The position numbers and the translations under genes are program-made. Shown piece by piece: positions 63,675 to 64,000 of a stretch of 64,000 nucleotides of DNA. Location of the stretch: positions 62,001 to 126,000 of the forward strand of contig CAWDWD010000023.1 of NCBI GenBank assembly GCA_963805915.1, read 5' to 3'. The notes beneath the pieces are model-generated. The model worked only from the letters and a program-made list of their open reading frames with translations, did no database searches and was not told the origin of the DNA. The stretch is from JAEULH01 sp963805915. Its GTDB lineage: Bacteria; Pseudomonadota; Alphaproteobacteria; Rhodospirillales; Defluviicoccaceae. Numbering within the stretch: position 1 is the stretch's first letter; each line of letters starts with the position of its first letter.

Positions 63675-64000
63675 ATGGGTTCGCAAGAAAGATCCCCGAA
63701 AAATCACGCCGAGGACCGCGCGGAGTCCGCCGTACCGACAGCCGCGCTGGTGACCGCCCGGGCCGAGCGTTGGGCGCTGGCCGCGCTGCTCGTTGGCGCC
63801 GTCGGCATCGGCTTCGCGCCGATCTTCGTTCGGCTGAGCGAACTGCCGCCGACGGCGACGGCGTTCCACCGCCTGTTTCTGGCTTTGCCGGCGCTGTGGT
63901 TGTGGAAGCATCTGGAAGATCGCAAGGCCTCGCGTCAGGACCGAAAGCGAGGCCCGGCCCGACCGCAGTGAAGGCCGCAGTGAAGGCCGGGGCGAAGACC
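63675..64000 (+). CDS. EamA/DMT family transporter, 5' end, interrupted at the window edge
   Basis: The first 90 residues include the opening DMT helices AALLVGAVGIGFAPIFVRLSELPPTATAFHRLFLALPALWLWKHL. The frame then reaches TGA at 63969 within a 12-base tandem repeat (CCGCAGTGAAGG). In another frame the sequence stays open to the end as a basic linker. The expected length is about 300 residues, so either a frameshift or a real truncation has occurred; the window ends too soon to tell. Confidence 0.6.

Overview
The window is high-GC chromosomal DNA from an alphaproteobacterium, most like the Rhodospirillales. This rests on gene content and order: an SUV3-like helicase, S4 protein, TerB, FdxA and CarD in a row; a DUF1127 protein; a gatCA pair; a pyrB with a dihydroorotase-like pyrC behind it; an mlaEFD set with a STAS-fused permease; and an RpoE-ChrR sigma/anti-sigma pair. 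No rRNA, tRNA, CRISPR array or transposase was seen.

Layout. 1-12.9 kb: tail of a peptidase-like gene, orphan BrnA-type antitoxin, Mo-carrier-like protein, a metallophosphatase relative that has lost its metal ligands, carD, fdxA, terB, S4 protein, helicase, pcm, htpG, a triple-PAS protein whose LOV-like domain lacks its cysteine, DUF1127, a zinc ribbon and rnk. 13-25 kb: acnA, a proline/alanine-repeat protein, plsY-pyrC-pyrB, AEC transporter, ruvX, TorF-type porin, gatC-gatA and a Cache protein. 25.4-31.3 kb: the four-gene ligase-associated DNA repair module (ligase, exonuclease, Lhr-like helicase, PdeM), with a one-base frameshift in the exonuclease. 31.3-35 kb: the Mla-type lipid transport operon. 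35.8-49.9 kb: two converging operons that look like one RpoE-ChrR photo-oxidative stress regulon (FAD oxidoreductase, DUF1365, Cfa-like methyltransferase, MFS, DUF3833 on +; rpoE, chrR, DUF6134, SDR on -). Both are preceded by the same promoter pattern, TGATCC-N18-TAATC or TATCC. Between their 3' ends lie an enolase and an accessory island: a subtilase with seven FG-GAP-like repeats, a small free copy of its propeptide region, and a mosaic of gene fragments copied from the neighbouring operons.

50-57.3 kb: a large MscS-type channel, then a 4.29-kb segment (53007-57300) with 38/39-bp terminal inverted repeats and an 8-10 bp direct repeat of the target. It carries only a TPR-CHAT caspase-like protease and a small single-span membrane protein, and no transposase. 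It sits in a junk site made of a truncated GH3 gene and a decayed penicillin-acylase-like gene. This non-autonomous, cargo-only element is the best candidate for an undescribed system; the subtilase/free-propeptide pair is second.

57.8-64 kb: YbhB-like protein, an Hsp20 gene with a ROSE-like 5' hairpin, a tandem universal stress protein plus a decayed copy of its tail, DUF3429, a CBS protein, a YbdK-type carboxylate-amine ligase, an N-formylglutamate amidohydrolase, and the start of an EamA-type transporter at the edge.

Three otherwise well-conserved genes (exonuclease, FAD oxidoreductase, TPR-CHAT) each carry a single-base frameshift. Either the assembly has indel errors or these genes are recently broken.
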